Source of the DNA: Microbacterium sp. EST19A | GTDB taxonomy: Bacteria; Actinomycetota; Actinomycetes; Actinomycetales; Microbacteriaceae | Length of the DNA stretch: 64,000 nucleotides | NCBI RefSeq assembly: GCF_019969685.1 | Contig: NZ_JAHXYZ010000001.1 | Coordinates: forward strand, 310,001 to 374,000 | Reading direction: 5' to 3' | Shown here: positions 33,660 to 41,639 of the stretch, one piece after another | How the letters are laid out: every line of letters begins with the position of its first letter | How positions within the stretch are numbered: position 1 is the stretch's first letter | Position numbers and translations under genes: made by a program | The notes under the pieces: model-generated | Told to the model about the DNA's origin: nothing | Seen by the model: only the letters and a program-made list of their open reading frames with translations | The model's database searches: none

Positions 33660-34370
33660 TCAGCCCGAGGCCCGCACGGCGGCGGCGATGTCGGCGGGCG
33701 AACCCTGCCAGGGTGCGCCGTGACCCGGCAGCACCCACGACGCCGAGACCTCGGCGATCCGGTCGAGCGAGGCCGACGCGGTCTCGGGCTCGTCGGTGAA
33801 CGGGGCCGGCTGCGCGCCGACCTTCCCGGTGAGCACGTGGCGTGTGGTGAGGGCGTCGCCCACGAAGACGGCGTCGGCCGCGGGCACGTGCACCGCGATG
33901 CTTCCCGGCGAGTGCCCCGGCATCCCGATGATCACGGGCGCTCCGGGCAGGTCGAGCACGTCTCCGTCGGCGACCTCGACGACCTCGGTCACGTAATGGG
34001 TGCGCAGGGCGTTCTTGCGGATGCCGTAGGCGAAGAACCCCAGCATCGGCCCGAGCCGTGCGGGCCCCATCGCCGTCTTCGGCTTCTCCCCCGTGCGCAC
34101 GCGGTGGGCATCGGCGGCATGGATGAAGACCGGCACCCCGGCTTCCCGGCGCAGCCGCTCGGCGAAACCGATGTGGTCGCTGTCTCCGTGGGTGAGCACG
34201 AGTCCGCGGATGTCGGACAGCGGCCGCCCGATCTCGGCGAGCTCGCGCTGCAGGTCGTTCCAGTGGCCGGGGAGTCCCGCGTCGATCAGCGTGATCCCCT
34301 CCGGGAGATCGATGAGGTACGAGGCGACGATGTCGTTACCCAGTCGATGGAGGTGCGGTGCGAGCTTCAT
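33660..34370 (-). CDS. MBL-fold metallo-hydrolase
   Basis: 236 residues of the metallo-beta-lactamase superfamily. The metal-binding motif H-x-D-x-D-H appears as LTHGDSDHIGFA, the next ligand in GMPGHSPGS and the final His in VLPGHGAPW. Substrate unknown. It diverges from a TetR regulator across 81 bases that hold two sharp palindromes, so it is probably the regulator's target. GGAAGGAATCCCC precedes the ATG. Confidence 0.88.
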   Translation of the reverse strand: MKLAPHLHRLGNDIVASYLIDLPEGITLIDAGLPGHWNDLQRELAEIGRPLSDIRGLVLTHGDSDHIGFAERLRREAGVPVFIHAADAHRVRTGEKPKTAMGPARLGPMLGFFAYGIRKNALRTHYVTEVVEVADGDVLDLPGAPVIIGMPGHSPGSIAVHVPAADAVFVGDALTTRHVLTGKVGAQPAPFTDEPETASASLDRIAEVSASWVLPGHGAPWQGSPADIAAAVRASG

Positions 34371-34399
34371 GGGGATTCCTTCCGAAGATGATTGCGATG

Positions 34400-34436
34400 G
34401 CTACGATACGTAGCTATGATGGCTATTGTCAATAGC
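34400..34436. promoter_or_regulatory. Two palindromes, candidate TetR operators
   Basis: GCTACGATACGTAGC (34400-34414) is a perfect 6+3+6 palindrome and GCTATTGTCAATAGC (34422-34436) a perfect 7+1+7 palindrome. Between them TAGCTAT repeats. The region is AT-rich compared with its surroundings and lies between the divergent MBL hydrolase and TetR genes, so a regulator bound here would control both. Confidence 0.65.
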
Positions 34437-34451
34437 TATCAAGGAGAAGTC

Positions 34452-34976
34452 ATGCCGACACCCGATCGGACCTCGCTCGCGCAGATCATCGCCGCGGGCC
34501 GGGAGATCCTGGATGCGACGGGCCCCGCGAGCGTCACGATGCAGGCCGTCGCCACGCGCGTCGGCGTGCGGGCTCCTTCGCTCTACAAGCGCGTGCGCGA
34601 TCGTGACGCCCTTCTCTCTGCCATCGCCGAGTCGATCATCGATGAGCTCACGGCCCGCCTCGACGCCGCGGATGCCGATCTCACGGGCATCGCGGGCGCC
34701 TACCGGTCCTTCGCCCAGCAGCAGCCCGAGGCTTTCCGGCTCATGTTCAGCGCCGCGGCTCCGCACGCCGCCCTGCAGCGCTCGGCCGCGCCGCTCATCC
34801 GCGCCTCCGCCGCCCTGGTCGGCGAGGACGACGCCCTCGATGCGGCCCGCCTGTTCACGGCCTGGGCGACGGGCTTCCTGCAGATGGAGCTCTCGGGAGC
34901 CTTCCGGCTCGGCGGCGATGTCGACCGTGCCTTCGACTACGGGCTGCGGCGCCTCATCGCCGGCCTCACCGCCTGA
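34452..34976 (+). CDS. TetR/AcrR-family regulator
   Basis: 174 residues: HTH at about 12-55 (IIAAGREILDATGPASVTMQAVATRVGVRAPSLYKRVRDRDALLSAIAE) and an all-helical ligand domain with a TetR_C-like end (LFTAWATGFLQMELSGAFRLGGDVDRAFDYGL). ATG 34452 has AAGGAG 5 bases upstream; an in-frame ATG at 34392 would run through the palindromic operators and is rejected. It probably represses itself and the divergent MBL hydrolase. Confidence 0.88.
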   Translation: MPTPDRTSLAQIIAAGREILDATGPASVTMQAVATRVGVRAPSLYKRVRDRDALLSAIAESIIDELTARLDAADADLTGIAGAYRSFAQQQPEAFRLMFSAAAPHAALQRSAAPLIRASAALVGEDDALDAARLFTAWATGFLQMELSGAFRLGGDVDRAFDYGLRRLIAGLTA

Positions 34977-34985
34977 CGACCCTGC

Positions 34986-36719
34986 TCACCACGCGGTCCA
35001 GGCCGCCCAGAGGTCGGCGTACGGCCCCGGCGCGGCGACCAGCTCCTCGTGCGTGCCGGACTGCACCACGCGACCGTCCTGCATCACGAGGATCCGGTCC
35101 GCCGTGACGGCCTGACTCAGCCGGTGGGCGATCACGATGCCCGTACGATCGCCGATCGCCGCGCGCGCGGCCTGGTCGAGCAGCTCCGCGTCGGCGGATC
35201 CCGCCTCGGCGGTGGCCTCGTCGAGGATGACGACGGATGCCGCGGCGAGCGCGACCCGCACGAGCGCGAGGTGCTGCGTCTGCCCCGGCGTGAGCGGAAG
35301 ACCCGCTTCTCCGACGACCGTGTCGAGGCCGTCGGGCAGGGCGAGGATCCAGCCGGCGCCGAGCTGTTCGATCTTGCGGTGCATCCGCTCCTCGTCGGCG
35401 TCGCTGAAGAGCGCGAGGTCGTCGCGGATCGACCCCGCGAACACATGCGGCTCCTGCGTCAGCATCACCACGGCGTCGCGCAGATCGTGCGGATGCCAGG
35501 CGTCGATGTCGACCTCGTCGTGCCGGACCGCTCCTTCACCGCGCGGAAGGGCGCCGGCCAGCACGCGCGCGAGAGTCGTCTTTCCTGCTCCGCTCGCGCC
35601 GACGACCGCGATCGCCTCCCCGGGCGCCGCCGACATCGACACGGCGTCGAGGTCGCGCTGGCCCGGACGGTGGGCGAACCCGAGGCCGTCGACCTCGATC
35701 GCTCCCCGGCGCACCGACGCCGCGCCCTCCCGCGGGCTCGGCGACGGCAACCCGATCACACCGAACAGGCGGGCGAGGCTCGCGCCGGCGTCCTGAAGCT
35801 CGTCGATCCGGAAGAGCAGTGTTCCCATCGGCCCGAACAGCCCGAGGAAGTACAGCGCCGCGGCGGTGGCGGCGCCCAGCTCGACCTGGCCGTCGGCGAC
35901 GAGGAAGTAGCCGACGACGAGCACGGCGGAGAGTCCGATCAGCTCGGCACCGTTGAGGAAGAAGTTGAAATCGTTGCGCACGGCGGTGGCCCTCACCTCG
36001 AGCCCGATGGCCTCCTCGCTCGCCTCGGCGATCCCGTCGAGGTGCCGCTCCTCCGTACGCAGCGCGAGCACGGTGTCGACGCCGCGGACCGCCTCGATCG
36101 TGCGCTGGCCACGTTCTGCCACGACAGCGCGGTGCCGGCGATACACCGGACCAGACCGGCGGAGGAATCGGCGCAGCGCGAGATATTGCATCGGGGCGGC
36201 GAGAAGCGCCGCGAGCGCGAACCGCCAATCGAGCAGCCCCATCCCGGCGAGGCTGAGCACGACGCCGAACAGCGCCGCGAGGAAGGCGGGAAGCGCCTCT
36301 TCGACGACCTGCCCGACGGCGCGCACATCGCCGGAGAGACGGGCGACCAGGTCACCGGTCCCCGCGGCCTCGATGCGGGCCGTGGGCTGAGCGAGAGCGG
36401 TGCGGAACGCCGCCTCGCGCACCTCGCGGATCGTGCCCTGACCGAGGCGGGCGAGCAGCACGCGTCCGGCCCAGGTGAGCGCGGCGCCGATGGTCACCGA
36501 ACCGACGAGGGCGAGACCGTAGGGCAGCAGCGATCCGCCGCCCCGGGTGATGTCGTCGACCATGAGGCCGATGATCCAGGGGGCGACGAGCGCCGCGCCG
36601 ACTCCCGCGCACAGCGTGAACAGGGCGAAGATCGTGAGGCCCCGTCGCCGGCCGAGCGCCGCGAGCAGGCCGCGCGCGGTGTCACGCCCCGAGGCGATGG
36701 GCAGCTTCTCGTCGGTCAT
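34986..36719 (-). CDS. ABC exporter half-transporter, subunit with intact Walker motifs and degenerate signature
   Basis: 577 residues: six-helix membrane domain (about 25-310) and a nucleotide-binding domain (about 335-577). Walker A is GASGAGKTTLARVLAG, Walker B VVILDEATAEAG and the H-loop IVIAHRL are intact, but the signature is LTPGQTQ instead of LSGGQ. The start ATG 36719 overlaps the upstream subunit's stop (ATGA). Together with the upstream gene it makes a heterodimeric exporter (see finding on asymmetric sites). Substrate unknown. Confidence 0.9.
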   Translation of the reverse strand: MTDEKLPIASGRDTARGLLAALGRRRGLTIFALFTLCAGVGAALVAPWIIGLMVDDITRGGGSLLPYGLALVGSVTIGAALTWAGRVLLARLGQGTIREVREAAFRTALAQPTARIEAAGTGDLVARLSGDVRAVGQVVEEALPAFLAALFGVVLSLAGMGLLDWRFALAALLAAPMQYLALRRFLRRSGPVYRRHRAVVAERGQRTIEAVRGVDTVLALRTEERHLDGIAEASEEAIGLEVRATAVRNDFNFFLNGAELIGLSAVLVVGYFLVADGQVELGAATAAALYFLGLFGPMGTLLFRIDELQDAGASLARLFGVIGLPSPSPREGAASVRRGAIEVDGLGFAHRPGQRDLDAVSMSAAPGEAIAVVGASGAGKTTLARVLAGALPRGEGAVRHDEVDIDAWHPHDLRDAVVMLTQEPHVFAGSIRDDLALFSDADEERMHRKIEQLGAGWILALPDGLDTVVGEAGLPLTPGQTQHLALVRVALAAASVVILDEATAEAGSADAELLDQAARAAIGDRTGIVIAHRLSQAVTADRILVMQDGRVVQSGTHEELVAAPGPYADLWAAWTAW

Positions 36720-38296
36720 GAGGCCGCTCCCCTCAGGTCGTGCACGCGGTGGCAGGCCGACAGCAGCGACGCGCGATCCGTGAGCAGCACGATCGTGCGT
36801 CCCTCGGTCGCGAGCCCGGCGGCGACCTGCGCCTCGGTGATGGGGTCGATCGCGGTGGTGGGCTCGTGCAGCACGAGCACGCGCTGCGGCTGATGCAGCG
36901 CGCGGGCCAGCAGCAGCCGCTGGCGCTGCCCTCCCGACAGGCGGAGGCCCCGCTCGCCGATGCGCTCGTCGAGCCCGTCGGGAAGCCGGTGCACGACCTC
37001 GTCGAACGCGGATGCCGTGAGGTGGGCATCCTCGATCGTCTCGGCGATGTTCTCGGCGGCGGTCCCGGTGAACACGGCCGCATCGTGGGGCGGCGCGAAC
37101 ACCAGAGCCCGCAGGCCCTCGCGCCCGAGGTGGATCGCGTCGATGCCGTCGACCACGAGCTCGCCGGCAGAGGCCTCCCTGCGCCCGCCGAACAGCTGCG
37201 CGAGATCGGAGATGCGCTCGGGGTCTGCCCGGATGCCGGTGATCTCGCCCGCGGCGACGTCGAGGCGCCGCCCGTCGACGAGCACCCGGGCCACGATCTC
37301 GCTGCCACCGGTCGGCAGTTCGGCAGCGGCATCCGGGGCGCCGTGCGGGTGTCCCGCCTCGCGGGAGAACTCGGCGATGCGGGTCGCGGAACCGTGCTTC
37401 GACGCGATCTCCGCGGGCAGGTACCCGAGGGTCTCCAAGGGTCCGCGGATGGTCTGCGCGAGGCCCATCGCGGTGACGAAGCCGCCGACCGTGATCGCCC
37501 CGTCGAGGGCGAGCCATCCGCCGAGCACCGCGATCCCGGTGAACGCGAGGCCGCTGACGACGAGGTTGAGGGCGGTCAGGGCGGCGGCGGACTTCTCCGC
37601 GCGGTAGGCGGCCTCCGCAGCGACCGCGCTCTCGGCGACGTAGCGCTCGGTCGCCCGCGACGCACCGCCGAGCGCGCCGAGCACGCGGAGCCCGGTCGCG
37701 AAGTCGGTGCTGACGGCGTCGAGCCGCGCGGCCTGCCGCTGTGCCTCGTATCCGCGACGACGCAGTCCGCCGCTGACGGCGTTGACGACGAGCGCCTGCA
37801 GCAGTGTGCCGATGACGACGGCGATGGCGAGCGGCCAGGCGATCACCAGCAGGGTCGCGCAGGCGACGATGACGGCTGTGGCGGCAGCCGCCTGCTCGGC
37901 GACGGTCCAGAAGAACCCGGCCGTCTCACCGGCATCCGAAGAGGAGATCGTGAGGATCTCACCCGCCGGGCGGCGAGTGCGGCGACGGAGCGCCAGCCCG
38001 AGGATGCCCTGTCGGAGCACGTGCTCACCGCGCGCGTAGACGACGGTGCCCACGCGGTCGCCGAGCTGCCAGGCGCAGATGAGCACCGCGAAGACGGCCA
38101 CGAGGAAGGCGAGCGACCAGCCCAGCGCCACCGGGTCGTGCGGGGCGATGGCGCGGTCGATCACGATGCCGACGGCGACCGGGACCAACACCTCGGCCAG
38201 CTGATGTCCGCAGAATCCGGCGATCGAGAGTGCGGCGCGCCTGCGGCGGCCCGCTCCCCACACGACTTCCCGGAAGACTCCTCCGACCGTCGTCAC
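36716..38296 (-). CDS. ABC exporter half-transporter, subunit with degenerate Walker A and B
   Basis: 526 residues from GTG 38296: six membrane helices (about 20-290) and a nucleotide-binding domain. No P-loop can be found where expected (AGEITGIRADPERISDL instead of GxxGxGKS/T), Walker B reads VLVLHEPTTAID (His for the catalytic-pair Asp), and the H-loop His is replaced (VLLTDRASLL). The signature LSGGQRQR is perfect. It can therefore complete only the partner's ATP site. The start is uncertain: GTG 38296 overlaps the stop of a 12-codon leader frame with a good ribosome site. Confidence 0.82.
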   Translation of the reverse strand: MTTVGGVFREVVWGAGRRRRAALSIAGFCGHQLAEVLVPVAVGIVIDRAIAPHDPVALGWSLAFLVAVFAVLICAWQLGDRVGTVVYARGEHVLRQGILGLALRRRTRRPAGEILTISSSDAGETAGFFWTVAEQAAAATAVIVACATLLVIAWPLAIAVVIGTLLQALVVNAVSGGLRRRGYEAQRQAARLDAVSTDFATGLRVLGALGGASRATERYVAESAVAAEAAYRAEKSAAALTALNLVVSGLAFTGIAVLGGWLALDGAITVGGFVTAMGLAQTIRGPLETLGYLPAEIASKHGSATRIAEFSREAGHPHGAPDAAAELPTGGSEIVARVLVDGRRLDVAAGEITGIRADPERISDLAQLFGGRREASAGELVVDGIDAIHLGREGLRALVFAPPHDAAVFTGTAAENIAETIEDAHLTASAFDEVVHRLPDGLDERIGERGLRLSGGQRQRLLLARALHQPQRVLVLHEPTTAIDPITEAQVAAGLATEGRTIVLLTDRASLLSACHRVHDLRGAAS

Positions 38297-38328
38297 GACG
38301 ACGTCGCCGGACAGGGGCGGAAGGACAT
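38293..38328 (-). other. Possible 11-residue leader frame coupled to the ABC exporter start
   Basis: ATG 38328, 4 bases after AGGAG, encodes MSFRPCPATSS and stops at a TGA (38293-38295) that overlaps the GTG proposed as the exporter start (38296). The exporter frame itself has no ribosome site in front of that GTG, so translation may depend on reinitiation from the leader. A perfect palindrome TTAGTAAACTAA lies about 30 bases upstream at 38359-38370. Confidence 0.35.
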
Positions 38329-38358
38329 GAGACTCCTGGGATCGCAGTAAGGGTGTCC

Positions 38359-38370
38359 TTAGTAAACTAA
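38359..38370. promoter_or_regulatory. Palindrome TTAGTAAACTAA in the exporter promoter
   Basis: TTAGT-AA-ACTAA is perfectly symmetrical and AT-rich in a GC-rich setting, between the exporter operon and the divergent hydrolase at 38475. On the minus strand it reads as part of a -10-like region. It could bind a MarR- or DtxR-like regulator; no regulator gene lies next to it other than the TetR gene at 34452 on the far side of the exporter. Confidence 0.45.
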
Positions 38371-38474
38371 CCGACCCTCGACGTCGCCGCGCACCGGCCG
38401 CATTCGCGCACGGGCCGGATTCACGCATGCGCGAACCGGAATACTGGCACACTGATGCGCAGGGAGGGGTTCCA

Positions 38475-39530
38475 ATGAGCACTGGCGCGCACGCCGAAGA
38501 GTCCGATCACCCGAAGAAGGCCCGTCGGCCCTGGCACCGCACCAAGGTCGCTCTCGGCATCATCGTGGCCGTCGTCGCGGTGGTGGCGATCGTCGGCTCG
38601 ATCAGCCCCTGGCCGTCGGCGATGATCATCCGCGCCGTCTTCACCAAGGGCGGCGACGAGACCGCCGCCGAGATGGACAAGCACGTTCCCGACACGAAGC
38701 TCACCGAGAAGCTCGACGTCTCCTACGGCGACGCGGGCGCCGACACGACGATGGACGTCTTCGCCCCGGCATCCGCGACCGGCCCGCTGCCGACCGTCGT
38801 CTGGATCCATGGCGGCGCCTGGATCTCGGGCGCGAAGGAGAACGTCGACCCCTACATGCGCATCCTCGCTGCGGAGGGGTACACCACCATCGCGGTGAAC
38901 TACACGATCGGCCCCGAGGGCGTCTATCCGCTCGCGGTGCACCAGCTCAACGACGCGCTCGCGTACATCGACGAGCACGCCGAGGAGCTCGGCGTCGACC
39001 CGACGCAGATCGTGCTCGCGGGCGACTCGGCCGGCGGCCAGCTCGCCAGTCAGATGGCGACGCTCATCACGAGCCCGGGATACGCCGAGATCATGGGCAT
39101 CACGCCCACTCTCGAGGCCGACCAGCTCATCGCCACCGTGCTCAACTGCGGCGTGTACGACCTCGGAGCCCTCGCTCAACTCGATGGGCTCGCCGGCTGG
39201 GGCTTCAAGTCGGCGATGTGGGCCTACTCGGGCACGAAGACCTGGGCCGAGGACTCGACCGGAGCGACCATGTCGACCGTCGACTGGGTGACGAAGGACT
39301 TCCCCACGACGTACATCTCCGGCGGCAACGGCGACGGCCTCACCTGGCTGCAGTCGATCCCGATGGCGCAGCGCCTCGAAGAGCTCGGCGTCGACGTGAC
39401 GACCCAGTTCTGGCCTGCTCCGCACGAACCGGCGCTGCCGCACGAGTACCAGTTCCACCTCGACATGCCCGACGCGCAGACCGCGCTGCAGAAGACCATC
39501 GACTTCCTGAACGCGCACACCACGCGCTGA
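38475..39530 (+). CDS. Membrane-anchored alpha/beta hydrolase (esterase type)
   Basis: 351 residues. An uncleaved N-terminal membrane anchor (about 25-45, VALGIIVAVVAVVAIVGSI) puts the catalytic domain outside. Esterase motifs: oxyanion HGGAW, nucleophile elbow GDSAGG, and a late PAPHEPALPHEYQFHLD with the probable catalytic histidine. It resembles the HSL-type carboxylesterases. ATG 38475 has GGGAGGGG 6 bases upstream; an in-frame ATG at 38427 lacks a site. Confidence 0.87.
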   Translation: MSTGAHAEESDHPKKARRPWHRTKVALGIIVAVVAVVAIVGSISPWPSAMIIRAVFTKGGDETAAEMDKHVPDTKLTEKLDVSYGDAGADTTMDVFAPASATGPLPTVVWIHGGAWISGAKENVDPYMRILAAEGYTTIAVNYTIGPEGVYPLAVHQLNDALAYIDEHAEELGVDPTQIVLAGDSAGGQLASQMATLITSPGYAEIMGITPTLEADQLIATVLNCGVYDLGALAQLDGLAGWGFKSAMWAYSGTKTWAEDSTGATMSTVDWVTKDFPTTYISGGNGDGLTWLQSIPMAQRLEELGVDVTTQFWPAPHEPALPHEYQFHLDMPDAQTALQKTIDFLNAHTTR

Positions 39531-39552
39531 CGGCATCCGTCGCGCAGCTCGC

Positions 39553-40926
39553 CTACTTCATCGTGTCGAGGATGCCGACCAGGTCGTCGAAGGTCGTGAG
39601 CGGGTTGAGGATCGCGAAGCGCGTGTTGGGGCGACCCTGGTGCGAGCTGGGCACCACGAACGCCCGCTGCGAGTCGAGGAGCTCCGCCGACCAGCGGTCG
39701 TAGTCGGCGCGCTCCCAGCCGTCGCGCTCGAACACGACGACCGACAGCTGCGGATCCCGCACGAGCCGCAGCTCGGGGCGTCGGGCGATCTCGCCGGCGA
39801 TGCGCTTCGTCAGGGCGATCGTGCTGCTGACGGCATCCCGGTACGCGGTCACGCCGTACGTCGCGAGCGAGAACCACATCGGCAGGCCGCGCGGGCGCCG
39901 GGTGAGCTGGATCGAGTAGTCCGAGGGGCTGAACTCGTCGACGTCGGTGAGGATGTCGAGGTACTCGGCGTGCTGCGTGTGCGCACGCCGACCGCTGTCG
40001 GGGTCGCGGTAGATCAGGGCGCAGCAGTCGAACGGCGCGAACAGCCACTTGTGCGGGTCGACGATGACCGAGTCGGCGCGCTCGACGCCCGCGAAGATCT
40101 TCCGCGCCTCCGGGGCGAGCATCGCCGTGAGGCCGTACGCGCCGTCGATGTGCAGCCAGAAGTCGAACTCGTCCTTCAGCGCCGCGATCCCCTTGATGTC
40201 GTCGACGATGCCGAAGTTCGTCGAGCCGCCGGTCGCGACCACCGCGCAGATCTCGTCGCCGTGCTCGGCCAGCGCCTCGCGCACGGCATCCGCCCGCAGC
40301 ACGCCGTCGTCGCCCGCGGGAACGAGCAGCACGTCGGCGTCCATGACCTTCGCAGCCGACTTGTTCGAGGAGTGCGCCTCGACGCTGCAGACGATCTTCC
40401 AGCGCGTGGGCAGGTCCTTGCCGGCCGCGATCAGGCGCGCCTTCGCGGCCTCGCGGGCGGCGACCAGCGCCGAGAGGTTGCCGATCGTGCCGCCCTGCAC
40501 GAACACGCCGCCGGCGGTGTCGGGCAGACCGAACTCGGCGGCGAGGAACGACAGGACCTCGTTCTCGGCGTGCACGGCACCCGCGCCTTCCAGCCAGCTG
40601 CCGCCGTAGAGGCCCGATGCCGAGACGACGAGGTCGAACGCGATGGCCGCCATGGTCGGAGCCGTCGGGATGAACGACAGGTACAGAGGATGGCTCGTGG
40701 TCAGGCAGGCCGGGGCGAGCACGTGCTCGAACAGGCTCAGGGCGCGGGGGGCCCCGAGCCCGGAATCGGTGATGGTCGCACCGATCAGACGGTTGAGCTC
40801 GGCCTCGGTCTGCGGCTTGTCGAGCGGCACGTCGGTGGCCAGCATCCGTCGTCGGGAGTAGTCGAGCACGGCGTCGACGATCGCGGTCGATTCGGGCGAT
40901 GCGGCGTGCATGCGGTCGGCGCTCAT
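39553..40926 (-). CDS. PLP-dependent group II decarboxylase
   Basis: 457 residues, Pyridoxal_deC family (aromatic-amino-acid/glutamate decarboxylase type). The PLP lysine is in SVIVDPHKWLFAPFDCCA, with the phosphate-binding GGTIGNLSALVAAREAA and the aspartate in FWLHIDGAYG. Possible substrates are tyrosine, DOPA, tryptophan or aspartate-like amino acids; the sequence alone does not settle it. The gene overlaps the TetR regulator upstream by four bases (ATGA), and the agmatine-deiminase-like gene diverges from that regulator, hinting at a shared amine-metabolism unit. Confidence 0.9.
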   Translation of the reverse strand: MSADRMHAASPESTAIVDAVLDYSRRRMLATDVPLDKPQTEAELNRLIGATITDSGLGAPRALSLFEHVLAPACLTTSHPLYLSFIPTAPTMAAIAFDLVVSASGLYGGSWLEGAGAVHAENEVLSFLAAEFGLPDTAGGVFVQGGTIGNLSALVAAREAAKARLIAAGKDLPTRWKIVCSVEAHSSNKSAAKVMDADVLLVPAGDDGVLRADAVREALAEHGDEICAVVATGGSTNFGIVDDIKGIAALKDEFDFWLHIDGAYGLTAMLAPEARKIFAGVERADSVIVDPHKWLFAPFDCCALIYRDPDSGRRAHTQHAEYLDILTDVDEFSPSDYSIQLTRRPRGLPMWFSLATYGVTAYRDAVSSTIALTKRIAGEIARRPELRLVRDPQLSVVVFERDGWERADYDRWSAELLDSQRAFVVPSSHQGRPNTRFAILNPLTTFDDLVGILDTMK

Positions 40927-41558
40927 GAGCGGTCCTCACTGGTCGGGTCGGCGGAAGGTCGGTCGAGCACGGCGGCGACCGTGCGGCGGGCGAGATCGGC
41001 GCGGTCGCGGGGCGCCCACTTCACGAGGGAGTGCGCGCTCATGCCGTCGACCATGGCGAGCAGCATCCAGGCGGCGAAGGGCGGGTCGGCGGAATCGTCG
41101 GGGTCGGCTGCTGCGGCACCGGAGATGACCTCTTCGAGCCTGCTCTGCCACAGGTCCATCTCGGAGCGCACGCGCTCCCCCAGGGGCTCGTTGCGCACAC
41201 CCTGCGACCATGCCTGCACCCAGATCAGGGCGACGTCGTCGCGGGAGTCGTCGAGCAGCGTCTCGACCAGCTGCTGCAGGCTCGCACGCAGGCCGCCCGC
41301 GGGCGTGAAGGCGGCGATCACCTCGTCGCGCTCGGTCGCGACGATCGTGCCGAAGACCTCGGCGACGAAGGCGTCCATGACGGGGCGGTAGTGCGCCACG
41401 AGCGCCGGCGTCACGCCGACGCGGGCCGCGACGGCACGCACGGTGAGGGTGTCGAGACCGTTCTCCCTGGCGAGCGCGATGGCGCCGTCGAGGATGGTGC
41501 GCTCGCGCTCTTCGGGTGGCAGCCGCCGCGCTGCGGGTGCTCTTGACGTCGTGTTCAT
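40923..41558 (-). CDS. TetR/BetI-like regulator
   Basis: 211 residues: HTH at about 18-65 (RERTILDGAIALARENGLDTLTVRAVAARVGVTPALVAHYRPVMDAFVAEVF) and a TetR_C_6-like ligand domain. It sits between the decarboxylase (coupled, downstream) and the divergent agmatine-deiminase operon, with a 22-base inverted repeat in the shared promoter. It likely controls both in response to an amine or its precursor. Confidence 0.88.
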   Translation of the reverse strand: MNTTSRAPAARRLPPEERERTILDGAIALARENGLDTLTVRAVAARVGVTPALVAHYRPVMDAFVAEVFGTIVATERDEVIAAFTPAGGLRASLQQLVETLLDDSRDDVALIWVQAWSQGVRNEPLGERVRSEMDLWQSRLEEVISGAAAADPDDSADPPFAAWMLLAMVDGMSAHSLVKWAPRDRADLARRTVAAVLDRPSADPTSEDRS

Positions 41559-41576
41559 CGAGGGCTACCGTAGCAC

Positions 41577-41598
41577 CTGTTGATCGCTTGTTCAACAG
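41577..41598. promoter_or_regulatory. Inverted repeat CTGTTGA-n8-TCAACAG, candidate TetR operator
   Basis: CTGTTGA at 41577-41583 and TCAACAG at 41592-41598 form a perfect 7-base inverted repeat. It lies 19 bases from the TetR start on one side and about 40 from the agmatine-deiminase start on the other, just after a TACCGT -10-like hexamer (41569-41574 region). This is a textbook operator position. Confidence 0.65.
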
Positions 41599-41639
41599 CA
41601 TTGAGGCCGTCGAAGCGATCACGAAGCGAGGAGATCACG

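Noticed and set aside
41580..41639. Longer agmatine-deiminase-like protein starting at 41580
   Set aside because: The extension would be translated from inside the inverted-repeat operator; ATG 41640 has a proper ribosome site.
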